Shown: positions 6,635 through 14,985, numbered from the stretch's first letter. The stretch: 20,041 nt of DNA from Chitinophaga pinensis (GCA_943324925.2 CALPNL020000015.1:1-20041); one strand, 5' to 3'. Translations and numbers: made by a program. Notes: generated by a model not told the origin, from the sequence alone.

Positions 6635-7135
6635 TTAGAAACCTAATTCTTTCTTAACATCAGCAGTTAAGTTTGGACCGTCAGCTAATAAAAGGCTTTC
6701 GGAATTCAAAATGTATTGAAAACCTTTAGCTTTACCCACTTTTTGAATCGCAGCTTTAATTTTTTCCTGAATAGGTTTCATTAATTCCGCTTCTTTAGAT
6801 TGTAATTCTTTTTGAGCAGTTTGACCGTATTCTTGAATTCTTTTTTCCATATCTTGAACTTCTTTTTGACGCTCAATATTCATTTTCTCAGATACAGTAG
6901 CTACTTCTCCTTCGTATTTTTTGATTTTTGCTTGGTACTCTTCTCCCATTGTTTTGTAGACAGCTTGGTACTCAACTCCCAATTTTTCTAACTGTTTTTG
7001 AGCTTCCAAGATAGCTGGCATTTTAGACATAATTTCATTTACTTCTACATGAGCAGTTTTCGATTGTGCAAAAATTTGGTTAGCACCTAGGAAAAAGATT
7101 GTAGCTATTAGTAAGCATTTTAATTGTTTCATCAT
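6635..7135 (-). CDS. OmpH/Skp-family periplasmic chaperone (ompH-2, short paralogue)
   Basis: The 166-residue product has a Sec signal peptide (MMKQLKCLLIATIFFLGANQIFAQ) and then the OmpH layout: a short strand (HVEVNEIMSKMPAILEAQKQLE), a long Lys/Glu/Gln coiled coil (about residues 45-125) and a closing strand region KGFQYILNSESLLLADGPNLTADV. Skp-type proteins hold unfolded outer-membrane proteins in the periplasm as trimers and deliver them to BamA. It is the last gene of the bamA operon, 15 bp after ompH-1, and is followed by a strong terminator. Either of two adjacent ATGs (7135 or 7132) could be the start. Length and architecture are typical of the second ompH copy next to bamA in Bacteroidota. 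Confidence 0.92.
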   Translation of the reverse strand: MMKQLKCLLIATIFFLGANQIFAQSKTAHVEVNEIMSKMPAILEAQKQLEKLGVEYQAVYKTMGEEYQAKIKKYEGEVATVSEKMNIERQKEVQDMEKRIQEYGQTAQKELQSKEAELMKPIQEKIKAAIQKVGKAKGFQYILNSESLLLADGPNLTADVKKELGF

Positions 7136-7150
7136 TTTTAGTATTAATTA

Positions 7151-8293
7151 TTAATTTATTGGTTTTACTTTTAATTTTTCTTCTCTTGCTTTTTTAGCGG
7201 CTTCTCTGTCCTCTAGTATTTTTTTATTTCTTTCTTCAAGTTCTTTTTTTCTTTCCTCTAATGCTTTAGCTTTAGCTTCAGCGGCTGCTTGATTTTGAGC
7301 TTTAAGGGCAGCAGCTTTTTCTTCCAGTTCTTTCTTTTTTTCTTCTAGCGCTTTAGCTCTAGCGTCTGCAGCAGCTTGATTTTGAGCTTTAAGGGCAGCA
7401 GCCTTTTCTTCCAATTCTTTCTTTTTAGCTTCAATAGCAGTTTGATTTTGTGCTTTTAGTGCGGCTGCTCTTTCTTCTTGTTCTTTGTTTTTGTCTTCTA
7501 TTGCTTTGGCTCTAGCTTGAGCGGCAGCATTATTAGCAGCTTTACTCTTTGCGGCTTTATCTTCTAGTTCTTTCTTTTTAGCTTCGTCAGCTAATTTTTT
7601 CTTTTGTTCCGCTTCGGCTTTTTTCTCGGCAATCAATTTTTCTCGAGCTATTTTTTTATCATCAAGAATTTTTTGTCTTTCCAGCATTTCAGGATTTTCT
7701 CTTATAGCATCCTCTTTTGCATCTTTTTCTTGCTGTAATTTGAGCTGTTTTTTTGTTAGTTGCTCTTTTTGTTCCGCTCTATTTAAAGTTCTTAAAACTT
7801 GTTCGCTAATGTCATACCTTTTAGCTGCAAATAGCATAGTTAAATCGGATGATTTGTCAAAAATAAAATCATATTTTTTAGAATCAGCAAGATCTTGAAC
7901 TATTGTAAAAATTTGATCTTGAATGGGTTTTACTAATACTGATTTTTGAATTTGTAAATCTCCATTTGGTCCAAACCTTTTTTGATTATAGTCTAATAAT
8001 TCTTTTTCCTGAAAAGTAATTTCTTCTTGTTTTTCAGCAATAAGTTCTTTAGTTAACAATACTTGTTCCGTTTTTAAAGCGTCTTTAAGTCTTGTAATTT
8101 CATTATTTCTAACTTCAATTTCTTGTTTCCATTTTTGCGCTTTAAGCTCCAATTGGTTTTTTGCTTCAGTATAACTAGGAACATTTTGTAAAATGTATTC
8201 CATGTCGATGTAACCAATTTTCACCCCTTTCGTTTGACCGAAGGTTAAGGCAGTAAATAGAATCGTCAAAAATAGTAAAAATTGTTTTCTCAT
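7151..8293 (-). CDS. OmpH/Skp-family protein with long repetitive coiled-coil C-terminus (ompH-1)
   Basis: A 380-residue protein, about twice the normal Skp length. The signal peptide (MRKQFLLFLTILFTALTFGQ) is followed by a standard OmpH domain to about residue 172: IGYIDMEYILQNVPSY, a coiled coil, then VKPIQDQIFTIVQDLADSKKYDFIFDKSSDLTMLFA. From about 173 to 372 the sequence is almost wholly Lys, Glu, Ala, Gln and Arg and should be one long helix or coiled coil. Within it lie four tandem units (244-272, 273-294, 295-323, 324-352) of the form E-E-K-A-A-A-L-K-A-Q-N-Q-A-A; three are 29 residues and the second is 22, one heptad shorter. It sits 32 bp downstream of bamA and 15 bp upstream of ompH-2. 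The extension's role is unknown; it could bridge across the periplasm or cap a larger oligomer (inference). Confidence 0.9.
   Translation of the reverse strand: MRKQFLLFLTILFTALTFGQTKGVKIGYIDMEYILQNVPSYTEAKNQLELKAQKWKQEIEVRNNEITRLKDALKTEQVLLTKELIAEKQEEITFQEKELLDYNQKRFGPNGDLQIQKSVLVKPIQDQIFTIVQDLADSKKYDFIFDKSSDLTMLFAAKRYDISEQVLRTLNRAEQKEQLTKKQLKLQQEKDAKEDAIRENPEMLERQKILDDKKIAREKLIAEKKAEAEQKKKLADEAKKKELEDKAAKSKAANNAAAQARAKAIEDKNKEQEERAAALKAQNQTAIEAKKKELEEKAAALKAQNQAAADARAKALEEKKKELEEKAAALKAQNQAAAEAKAKALEERKKELEERNKKILEDREAAKKAREEKLKVKPIN
7238..7564 (-). repeat. Tandem 87-bp coding repeat in ompH-1
   Basis: Four head-to-tail units encode the Ala/Lys/Glu coiled coil of ompH-1: 7564-7478 (87 bp), 7477-7412 (66 bp), 7411-7325 (87 bp) and 7324-7238 (87 bp). 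The two most similar units share TTTAAGGGCAGCAGC at 7301-7315 and 7388-7402, exactly 87 bp apart. The short unit lacks 21 bp, or one heptad, so the helix register is kept. The outermost (first) unit is the most diverged. Confidence 0.85.
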
Positions 8294-8325
8294 AACTTAA
8301 TTTTATTAGAAAATTAATACTTTCA

Positions 8326-11025
8326 TTAAAATTGTTGACCAATTATAAAGTGGGTTTCCCAACCATTAGGTTTTGTTAAACCTTGAATAGGTAATGCATC
8401 AAAACCATAACCAAAATCAATACCTAATAAACCAAATGCTGGCATAAACACTCTCAACCCAAATCCAGCAGATCGTTGAAGTATAAAAGGATTGTAATTT
8501 TTAAAGGAATCATAAGCAGCACCACCCTCAGCAAATGTAAGAGCATAAATTGAAGCAGATGATTTTAGTGTTAGAGGATATCTTAATTCTAATGAAAATT
8601 TGTTATAAACCGTTGCGCCATTTTGAGCACCACGACTATCGGAAGGAGTTAATGATTGGTTAGGGTAGCCTCTTAAGCCAATAATTTCACGCCCATCTAA
8701 AGCAAAGTTGGCCAATCCATCTCCACCAACAAAAAATCTTTCAAATGGAATCATGCCACGATCTTGATTGTAAGAACCTAAAAATCCAAATTCTCCTAGT
8801 GATCTAAGCACTAATTTGCCATATATTTTTGTAAACCAATCGGCTTTAAATTTGATTTTATAATATTCCAACCAATCGAATTTTTTCTGGTCTACTTTAC
8901 CTTGGTCGGTATCTGCATCAACATAGCTATTAGCTTTTACTTGATAACTTGCACCGTTAATTTCTTGCGTTGCTATGTAATCCCCTGGTGCGACCCAATT
9001 GTTATTTACATCAAAATATCCTTCACCAGAATTGGTTAATTTGAATTCGGCTAGATTGCCTAAATTAGCGTAGTCTATTTTGTTAAACATAGAAAACGGA
9101 GGAGTGAATTTAGCTGAAACACTAAACTCTGATCCATATGTTGGGAATATTGGGTTTAACCCTTTATTATTTCTACTCAATCCTATTGTGTAAGCTAAGT
9201 TTCTAGAGGCGCCATTTCCAAAAGTAAATAATCCAGTATTATAATTATTTAAATCATAAAATTGAAAGCTTAATGAATTTGATAGAACAAAGGAATCATC
9301 AGGTACAGTTAATCTTTTTGCTAAACCAATTGAGGCAGATAAAATATTGAAACTTTTGCTTTTATCAACAGATCCATTGGTAAAGTCATTTAAAAACTGC
9401 TTGCTATACGAAAGTGACGTGCTAAATTGTACTGGTTTTTTTCCGCCTAACCAAGGTTCTGAGAAAGACATACTGTAAGTTTGAAAAAAAGTACTCCCTT
9501 GTAATCGTAATGAAACTTTTTGACCATCACCCATCGGTAAAGGTCTGTAGGCTTCTTTATTGAATACATTTCTTAAGGAGAAATTATTAAATGACAAACC
9601 TAGGGTTCCAATAAATCCACCACCGCCATAACCACCTTGTAGTTCAATTTGGCTTGATCCTTTTTCTACCAAATTAAATTCAATGTCAACTGTTCCTGCT
9701 GATGAATCTACATTTTTAAATTTAGGATCAATTGCTTCCGGATCAAAAAATCCTAACTGACCAATTTCTCGAATGGTTCTCACGAGGTCGTCCTTACTAT
9801 ATTTTTCTCCCGGTTTAGTTCTTAATTCCCGGTAAATAACTTCGTCATGAGTTTTGTCATTTCCTACCACCGTAATTTTATTAAAATACGCGATAGGTCC
9901 TTCAACTACTCTAACTTCAAAATCAATGGTGTCGTTTGCAGTTTTAACTTCTACCGCATTAATGTTTGAAAATAAATAACCATTATTTTGATATAAATTG
10001 GTAATGTCTTCCCCGTCAGGTTTTGACTTATCGGATATTCTCTTTTCCAGTAAAACGCCATTATAAACATCGCCTTTTTTTATCCCTAAGATACTTCTTA
10101 AACCTTGGTCGGAGTATACCGTATTTCCTAAAAATTTAATATTTCCAAAATAGTATTTATTTCCTTCCTCAACATTAATATTTACGGAAAGACTATTTTT
10201 TTCTTTATTAAAATAGACACTATCAGATACTATTCTGGCATCACGGAATCCTTTTTCTTTATAGGCATCAATTATTTTTGTTAAATCAGCTTTGTATTTA
10301 TCTTTAATAAATTTTGAAGCTTTAAAAATTCTAATAGGATTTATTTGTTTTGTATCAGACATTGCGTTACGTAATTTTTTGTCTGAAAACTTAGAATTCC
10401 CATTGAAGGTGATACTGCCAATTTTAATTTTATCTCCTTTATCAATTCCAACCACAAGTTTAACCCTGTTATTTTCTGTAGTATCGTTCACCACATTAAT
10501 ATTCACCTTGGCATTGTAATAACCGTCTTTTTTGTATTTATTTTCAATGTAGTTTTTAGTAGTAGTTATTAGATTTTCGTTAACTACTTTCCCGGGTGTT
10601 AAACCATTTTCTTTAATTAAATCTTCGACTTTATTTTTCTTAACACCATTGAATTTAACATTGGTTAATTTTGGAAGTTCATTAATATTCAATTCTAGAA
10701 AAATACTATCGGCTTTAATTTGGGTAACAAAAAAGTCAATTTCACTAAATAGGCCAAGTTTGCCTAATTTCTTAATTGCATTACTAATTTCTTCACCAGG
10801 TACCGTTAGGTTTTGACCTTTTTCAAGGCCCGCAAAAGTAACAACCGTTTGTTTATTAAAGCTAATTTTACCTGTTACTTCAACGTCGGCAAGTATGTAT
10901 TTTTTTCCTTGATCAAATGGGATTCTATCTTGTGCTGCTAACTGAGAAATACTTCCGAAAAATATAATCGTAAGCAATAATTTTATGCTTTTATTTAACA
11001 CTAATACTTTATTTAATTTGTTCAC
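8326..11025 (-). CDS. bamA: Outer-membrane protein assembly factor BamA
   Basis: BamA folds and inserts beta-barrel proteins into the outer membrane. After a signal peptide ending QLAAQ, five POTRA domains span roughly residues 43-455 in this numbering, with typical G-x-x-x-F/L-G-L-F and DGYY/KGFRDA turns. A C-terminal barrel begins near 457 with GSSQIELQGGYGGGGFIGTLG. The loop-6 motif LRGY lies near residue 784 (about 8670), in place of the usual VRGF, and the protein ends in Phe (GQQF), as barrel substrates and BamA do. The start is uncertain. The frame is open up to an ATG at 11112 deep inside uppS; a GTG at 11025 gives a clean signal peptide (MNKLNKVLVLNKSIKLLLTI) and only a 17-bp overlap with uppS, so I use it. 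An ATG at 11076 would add 17 residues. This is the third gene of the DUF6089-uppS-bamA-ompH-ompH operon. Confidence 0.93.
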   Translation of the reverse strand: MNKLNKVLVLNKSIKLLLTIIFFGSISQLAAQDRIPFDQGKKYILADVEVTGKISFNKQTVVTFAGLEKGQNLTVPGEEISNAIKKLGKLGLFSEIDFFVTQIKADSIFLELNINELPKLTNVKFNGVKKNKVEDLIKENGLTPGKVVNENLITTTKNYIENKYKKDGYYNAKVNINVVNDTTENNRVKLVVGIDKGDKIKIGSITFNGNSKFSDKKLRNAMSDTKQINPIRIFKASKFIKDKYKADLTKIIDAYKEKGFRDARIVSDSVYFNKEKNSLSVNINVEEGNKYYFGNIKFLGNTVYSDQGLRSILGIKKGDVYNGVLLEKRISDKSKPDGEDITNLYQNNGYLFSNINAVEVKTANDTIDFEVRVVEGPIAYFNKITVVGNDKTHDEVIYRELRTKPGEKYSKDDLVRTIREIGQLGFFDPEAIDPKFKNVDSSAGTVDIEFNLVEKGSSQIELQGGYGGGGFIGTLGLSFNNFSLRNVFNKEAYRPLPMGDGQKVSLRLQGSTFFQTYSMSFSEPWLGGKKPVQFSTSLSYSKQFLNDFTNGSVDKSKSFNILSASIGLAKRLTVPDDSFVLSNSLSFQFYDLNNYNTGLFTFGNGASRNLAYTIGLSRNNKGLNPIFPTYGSEFSVSAKFTPPFSMFNKIDYANLGNLAEFKLTNSGEGYFDVNNNWVAPGDYIATQEINGASYQVKANSYVDADTDQGKVDQKKFDWLEYYKIKFKADWFTKIYGKLVLRSLGEFGFLGSYNQDRGMIPFERFFVGGDGLANFALDGREIIGLRGYPNQSLTPSDSRGAQNGATVYNKFSLELRYPLTLKSSASIYALTFAEGGAAYDSFKNYNPFILQRSAGFGLRVFMPAFGLLGIDFGYGFDALPIQGLTKPNGWETHFIIGQQF

Positions 11026-11749
11026 TTGTTTTTCCAAACCTACGTTCTCTTTTTTGGTAGCTAATAATCGCTTCATATAAATCATTTTCCTTAAAGTCAG
11101 GCCACAGTACATCAGTAAAATATAATTCTGAGTAAGCTATTTGCCAAAGCAAAAAATTGCTAATTCGATGTTCGCCACTGGTTCTTATTAATAAATCAAC
11201 TTCTGGCAAATCGCGTGTGTAAAGATGCTGATTTATTATTGATTCATCTATGTTGTCTATTGAAATTATATTATTTTTAACTTTATTACTTATATTTTTA
11301 ACAGCATTTATGAGTTCTTCTCTCGAGCCATAGCTTAAAGCCAATGTTAAAACCATTCTTGAATTACTTTTCGTGGTTTCAATTACTTCTTGTAATTTTT
11401 TCTGTGCCGATTTTGGTAATAAGTCTAAATTTCCAATAGAATTTAGTCTGATATTATTTTCTTGAAGTGTTTTTAATTCATTTTTCAAAGAATTAATTAG
11501 TAACTCCATTAATAAATCTACCTCTAGTTTAGGTCGGTTCCAGTTTTCTGTGGAGAAAGCATATAAAGTAAGGTTTTCAATTCCTAATTTTGCTGAAGTT
11601 TCTACAACAGTACGCACCGATTTAGTTCCATTTTCATGGCCAAAAGCTCTCAACAGCCCTTTTTGTTTTGCCCAACGACCATTACCATCCATAATTATAG
11701 CAAGATGTTTAGGCAGATTGTCTTTATTAATGGTTTCTTCTATACTCAT
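11009..11749 (-). CDS. uppS: Isoprenyl transferase / undecaprenyl diphosphate synthase
   Basis: A cis-prenyltransferase that condenses isopentenyl diphosphate onto farnesyl diphosphate to make the C55 carrier used in peptidoglycan and O-antigen export; cytoplasmic, membrane-associated. The 246-residue product has the family motifs in order: HLAIIMDGNGRWAKQKG (residues 15-31; Mg-binding Asp21), LTLYAFSTENWNRP, and the C-terminal LLIRTSGEHRISNFLLWQ.AYSELYF block. Length is normal. Its ATG overlaps the stop codon of the upstream DUF6089 gene as ATGA (11746-11749), so the two are probably translationally coupled. Its 3' end overlaps the bamA start, tying lipid-carrier synthesis and outer-membrane assembly to one transcript. 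Confidence 0.96.
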   Translation of the reverse strand: MSIEETINKDNLPKHLAIIMDGNGRWAKQKGLLRAFGHENGTKSVRTVVETSAKLGIENLTLYAFSTENWNRPKLEVDLLMELLINSLKNELKTLQENNIRLNSIGNLDLLPKSAQKKLQEVIETTKSNSRMVLTLALSYGSREELINAVKNISNKVKNNIISIDNIDESIINQHLYTRDLPEVDLLIRTSGEHRISNFLLWQIAYSELYFTDVLWPDFKENDLYEAIISYQKRERRFGKTSEQIK

Positions 11750-12432
11750 TTATGAACACAATAACAAGGTTGATTTCCAAAAGTATACGTTAAAGTAATA
11801 CCTGAAAAAACATACCAATCATTACTATTTATATCTCCAAATTTCAATGGCGCTAATGTTTTATTTTTGGGATTGCTCCCGTCTAAATTATCTGTCATAG
11901 TGTATCGAGTCCCAACTTCTATTCCTAATATTAAATGTTCGTATAGAGTTGCTTTTATTCCCAATGTCATTGGAATTGCCAATGCCCCACTTCCAAAATC
12001 TGTTTTTTGTTCTCCAGCTATATAAAACAATTCGTCATAGGCAAAATAACTTAAACCACTATAAATATAAGGGGTTATTTTAGGCTCAGAATCATGTAAA
12101 TTAAAATCAAAAAAATTGAATTCAAGCCCTAAAGATACTTCTTTTAAATTATTTTCAAAATGAAAACCTCTTTGAGTTCTGCCAGGTGAATCTGAATTCA
12201 AATCGGATGAACTAATTTTGGCTTGATTATAGGAAAATCTCCAAGAATGTCGTGGACTTTTATTCCATTTATAAACTAACCCAAAAGCAAATTCATCAGG
12301 TGCTATATAGGTAGTTGGACCTACATCTCCAATATAATTACTCCCTCCAAGAAATACTCCTATTTCATGAATTTGAGCATTTACACTAGTAAAACCCAGG
12401 AGTAAAATAAATAAGATATAATTTCTATTCAT
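11746..12432 (-). CDS. DUF6089-family outer-membrane beta-barrel protein
   Basis: A 228-residue protein with a Sec signal peptide (MNRNYILFILLLGFTSVNAQ) and beta-barrel-like alternation throughout. The sequence IHEIGVFLGGSNYIGDVGPTTYIAPDEFAFGLVYKWN matches, as far as I can recall, the DUF6089 family found only in Bacteroidota and usually encoded next to uppS and bamA. Its position as first gene of the envelope operon, coupled to uppS by a 4-bp overlap, suggests a role in outer-membrane biogenesis, but no function is established. It ends in the unusual CYCVHK. The ATG at 12432 begins the signal peptide and lies 20 bp downstream of a TATATTTG promoter box. Confidence 0.85.
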   Translation of the reverse strand: MNRNYILFILLLGFTSVNAQIHEIGVFLGGSNYIGDVGPTTYIAPDEFAFGLVYKWNKSPRHSWRFSYNQAKISSSDLNSDSPGRTQRGFHFENNLKEVSLGLEFNFFDFNLHDSEPKITPYIYSGLSYFAYDELFYIAGEQKTDFGSGALAIPMTLGIKATLYEHLILGIEVGTRYTMTDNLDGSNPKNKTLAPLKFGDINSNDWYVFSGITLTYTFGNQPCYCVHK

Positions 12433-12451
12433 TCTTTTTAAAAATAGCTTG

Positions 12452-12459
12452 CAAATATA
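12452..12459 (-). promoter_or_regulatory. Likely -7 box for the DUF6089-uppS-bamA-ompH-ompH operon
   Basis: On the minus strand this reads TATATTTG, a perfect TAnnTTTG box, 19 bases before the DUF6089 ATG. Transcription would start near 12446 with a short leader of about 14 nt. No clear -33 TTG is seen at the expected spacing. The position in front of a five-gene operon with no other upstream site supports it. Confidence 0.55.
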
Positions 12460-12523
12460 ACAATTATAGGTTCTAAATGGCCTAAAAGTTTGAATTTATC
12501 AACCTGATTTCTCAAATAATTGG

Positions 12524-12560
12524 CAATTTTCTAAATTGTAATTATTTAGAACGAAAATTG
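12524..12560. repeat. Imperfect inverted repeat downstream of nadK
   Basis: Outer arms CAATTTTC (12524-12531) and GAAAATTG (12553-12560) and inner arms TAAAT (12532-12536) and ATTTA (12544-12548) could form a hairpin with a 7-nt loop and a small bulge on one side. It lies 35 bp past the nadK stop and 65 bp before the DUF6089 promoter box. It lacks a T-run on either strand, so if it ends transcription it is not a classical terminator. Confidence 0.45.
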
Positions 12561-12594
12561 AGCGGCTGTAGTATGCCGAACCTTAAAATATGAG

Positions 12595-13479
12595 TTAATT
12601 TCTTTTATCTTCTCCCCAAAGAAGTTTGTTGCGAAGGGTTTTTAAAAAGGTCTCTTCATGAATTTCGACCATTTTAATCTTGAAAGGGGTTTTTCGTATT
12701 GTTAACACAGATTCATTTTTTACCGATGCTATTCTTGAATCTAAAGAAACTAGGTAATGCTCTTCTCGCCCAGTTATTTTTAATCGAATAACGGTATCGT
12801 CGGGAATCACCAGTGGTCGGGCATTCAAATTATGAGGAGCAATAGGGGTAATTACTAAACTGGTAACGTTTGGAGTCAATATTGGTCCTCCACAACTCAG
12901 AGAGTAACCAGTTGATCCAGTAGGAGTTGAAATTATTAACCCATCTGCCCAATACGAATTTAAAAACTCATCATTTAAATAGGTTTCAATGGTTATCATC
13001 GAAGTAGTATCTTTTCGACTAACCGATATTTCATTCATAGCAAAATTGATATCTGAAATTTCAGGGATGTCTGGAGTCCCCGTTAAGCTGATTAAATTTC
13101 TTTCTGAAATGGTATATTTTTTTTCAATTATTAATTGTAAAAATTCAGCAATTTCATCTTTTTGAACCATCGCTAAAAAACCTAATCTTCCTGCATTGAT
13201 TCCTAAAATTGGAATTCCAGAATCACGAACTAAAGTAGCGGCTCTTAAAATAGTTCCGTCACCACCAATACTAATCATGATATCAAAACTAGCATCTAAT
13301 TCAGTATGAGATTGAAAAGTTTTATATTCTTTTTTTACTATTTCTTTTTCATATAAAAGTTTCAAAAATGCCTCTTCAATAACCATTTCAACATGATTAT
13401 CATTGAAAAAAACAAAAATATCACGGATAATTGGTTCCGTACTGTTTTGATAATATTGTCCGTAAATTGCTACTTTCAT
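12595..13479 (-). CDS. nadK: NAD kinase
   Basis: Phosphorylates NAD to NADP in the cytoplasm using ATP. The 294-residue protein has the diagnostic SIGGDGTILRA motif (residues 70-80; catalytic Asp74), GINAGRLGFLA (93-103), NEISVSRK, and the glycine-rich C-terminal block DGLIISTPTGSTGYSLSCGGP followed by ITPIAPHNLNARPLVI. All are intact and length is normal. The ATG at 13479 gives the expected MKVAIYGQYY start. It lies 27 bp downstream of the CBS-domain gene on the same strand, so the two form a likely operon. Confidence 0.96.
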   Translation of the reverse strand: MKVAIYGQYYQNSTEPIIRDIFVFFNDNHVEMVIEEAFLKLLYEKEIVKKEYKTFQSHTELDASFDIMISIGGDGTILRAATLVRDSGIPILGINAGRLGFLAMVQKDEIAEFLQLIIEKKYTISERNLISLTGTPDIPEISDINFAMNEISVSRKDTTSMITIETYLNDEFLNSYWADGLIISTPTGSTGYSLSCGGPILTPNVTSLVITPIAPHNLNARPLVIPDDTVIRLKITGREEHYLVSLDSRIASVKNESVLTIRKTPFKIKMVEIHEETFLKTLRNKLLWGEDKRN

Positions 13480-13506
13480 TTTTTATAATTTACTAGAAAA
13501 TTATTA

Positions 13507-14166
13507 TTAAATGCTTAGATATTTTTCTAAATAGTCCGATCGATCTTTCAAGTTATTTAGAAAAACATCCTCTTTATATTCCGAAATGATGTCGTATCCG
13601 TACCTTCTAAAAGTTTGCAGAATTTCATTCATTCCACCCAAAACAATTTTAATGGTCACTTGAACTTTGTCAGGAGTAGTATTAGAAACATACAGTCCTA
13701 ATATTTTCCCTTCATTGCTTTCCACAATTTGCACTACTTGACTCATTGTAAAATCTAAAATAGATTTCTCGACAATTATCACTCCTCCATGCTCTTTTAC
13801 AAATGGAGTTTCGTAGAAATTATGAATTACCTCAGTAATTTCGTAATAACCAACATAAGTATTTTCATCGCTTAATACAGGAATAATAGTAGTACTATTT
13901 CTGGAAAAAACGTCCAAAACATCAACCCAAAACATCGATGTTCTTGCAAAAAATCCTTTCAAAGCATACCGGTAATCAGACACTTTTTTGCTTGAATCAA
14001 AAGTTTCAACCTCTTCTGAGGAAATACATCCGATATAAACTCCGTCTTCAATTACTGGGAAATGAGAAAATCGAGCTTCTTCAAAGAAATCAATAACCGA
14101 TTCAATAGAATCGGAACTATTAATAGGTTTAAAATCGTTGTTTATATAATCGGTAATTTCTAACAT
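13507..14166 (-). CDS. CBS-domain protein with C-terminal ACT-like region
   Basis: A 219-residue soluble protein. Two CBS modules fill roughly residues 1-125: the first covers SSDSIESVIDFFEEARFSHF followed by PVIEDGVYIGCISSEEV, and the second ends TTIIPVLSDENTYVGYYEITEVI. The remainder (GGVIIVEKSILDFTMSQVVQIVESNEGKILGLYV, then PDKVQVTIKIV with a QTFRRYGYDII segment) has the pattern of an ACT domain. The layout resembles AcuB-type proteins. CBS pairs generally bind adenosine-containing ligands, which fits the adjacent NAD kinase gene, but the ligand and target are unknown. It is divergent from pdxJ across a 100-bp gap. The role is unassigned. Confidence 0.85.
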   Translation of the reverse strand: MLEITDYINNDFKPINSSDSIESVIDFFEEARFSHFPVIEDGVYIGCISSEEVETFDSSKKVSDYRYALKGFFARTSMFWVDVLDVFSRNSTTIIPVLSDENTYVGYYEITEVIHNFYETPFVKEHGGVIIVEKSILDFTMSQVVQIVESNEGKILGLYVSNTTPDKVQVTIKIVLGGMNEILQTFRRYGYDIISEYKEDVFLNNLKDRSDYLEKYLSI

Positions 14167-14233
14167 TTAGTGATGTGGTTAAAACGACTGCAAAATAATC
14201 AAAATTTAGCATAAATCAACTTGTTTTACTTTG

Positions 14234-14241
14234 TATTTTTG
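14234..14241 (+). promoter_or_regulatory. Possible -7 box for pdxJ
   Basis: TATTTTTG at 14234-14241 matches TAnnTTTG and ends 25 bases before the pdxJ ATG at 14267. There is no TTG at the right spacing upstream, so the call is tentative. If correct, it excludes the more upstream TTG codon at 14231 as a start. Confidence 0.4.
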
Positions 14242-14266
14242 TCAAGAATTAATAAGCAATAAGTCA

Positions 14267-14980
14267 ATGACAAAATTAAGCGTAAATATTAATAAAATTG
14301 CTACATTAAGAAATGCACGCGGAGGAAACGCGCCCGATTTACTTAAAGTAGCCACTGATATTCAAAAATTTGGAGCCCAAGGAATTACGATTCATCCAAG
14401 GCCAGATGAGCGTCATATTCGATATCAAGATGCACGTGATTTAAAAAATATCGTTTATACCGAATACAATATAGAAGGAAATCCTGAACCACAATTTGTA
14501 AATTTAGTTTTAGAAGTAAAGCCGACGCAAGTAACTCTAGTTCCAGATGCAACCGATGCAATCACTTCAAATGCGGGTTGGAATACCATAAAACATCAAG
14601 ATTTTTTAACCGAAATGGTACAGGAATTTAAGCGAAACGGAATAAGAACCTCCATTTTTGTCGATCCTACTTTAGAGATGATTGAAGGCGCAGCAAAAAT
14701 TGGTACCGATAGAATCGAATTGTACACGGAACATTTTGCTCACCAATATGGATTGGGAAATAAATCAGGGATAGATTCCTATGTGGCGGCCTCAAAATTA
14801 GCCAACGAATTGAATTTAGGAATCAATGCTGGACACGATTTAAGCTTGGATAACATCCAATTTTTTAATCAAAACATACCTAATTTACTCGAGGTTTCCA
14901 TTGGCCACGCCTTAATTTGTGAAGCGTTATATCTCGGATTAGACAATGTGGTAAACATGTATTTGCAAAAATTAAAATAA
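14267..14980 (+). CDS. pdxJ: Pyridoxine 5'-phosphate synthase
   Basis: The last step of DXP-dependent vitamin B6 synthesis: condenses 1-deoxyxylulose 5-phosphate with 3-amino-2-oxopropyl phosphate to pyridoxine 5'-phosphate. The 237-residue TIM-barrel protein has the expected start (TKLSVNINKIATLRNARGG), the catalytic region GITIHPRPDERHIRYQDARDL, and QVTLVPDA, FVDPTLEMIEGAAKIGTDRIELYTE, and the phosphate-binding NAGHDLSLDN and EVSIGHALICEALYLG near the C-terminus. The open frame extends back to a TTG at 14231, but the family N-terminus begins at the ATG at 14267. It is divergent from the CBS gene and is followed by repeat element 2. Confidence 0.96.
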   Translation: MTKLSVNINKIATLRNARGGNAPDLLKVATDIQKFGAQGITIHPRPDERHIRYQDARDLKNIVYTEYNIEGNPEPQFVNLVLEVKPTQVTLVPDATDAITSNAGWNTIKHQDFLTEMVQEFKRNGIRTSIFVDPTLEMIEGAAKIGTDRIELYTEHFAHQYGLGNKSGIDSYVAASKLANELNLGINAGHDLSLDNIQFFNQNIPNLLEVSIGHALICEALYLGLDNVVNMYLQKLK

Positions 14981-14985
14981 TAATT

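Noticed and set aside
7238..7564. Regularly spaced repeats as a CRISPR array
   Set aside because: The units are contiguous, stay in frame within ompH-1 and encode a coiled coil; there are no unique spacers.
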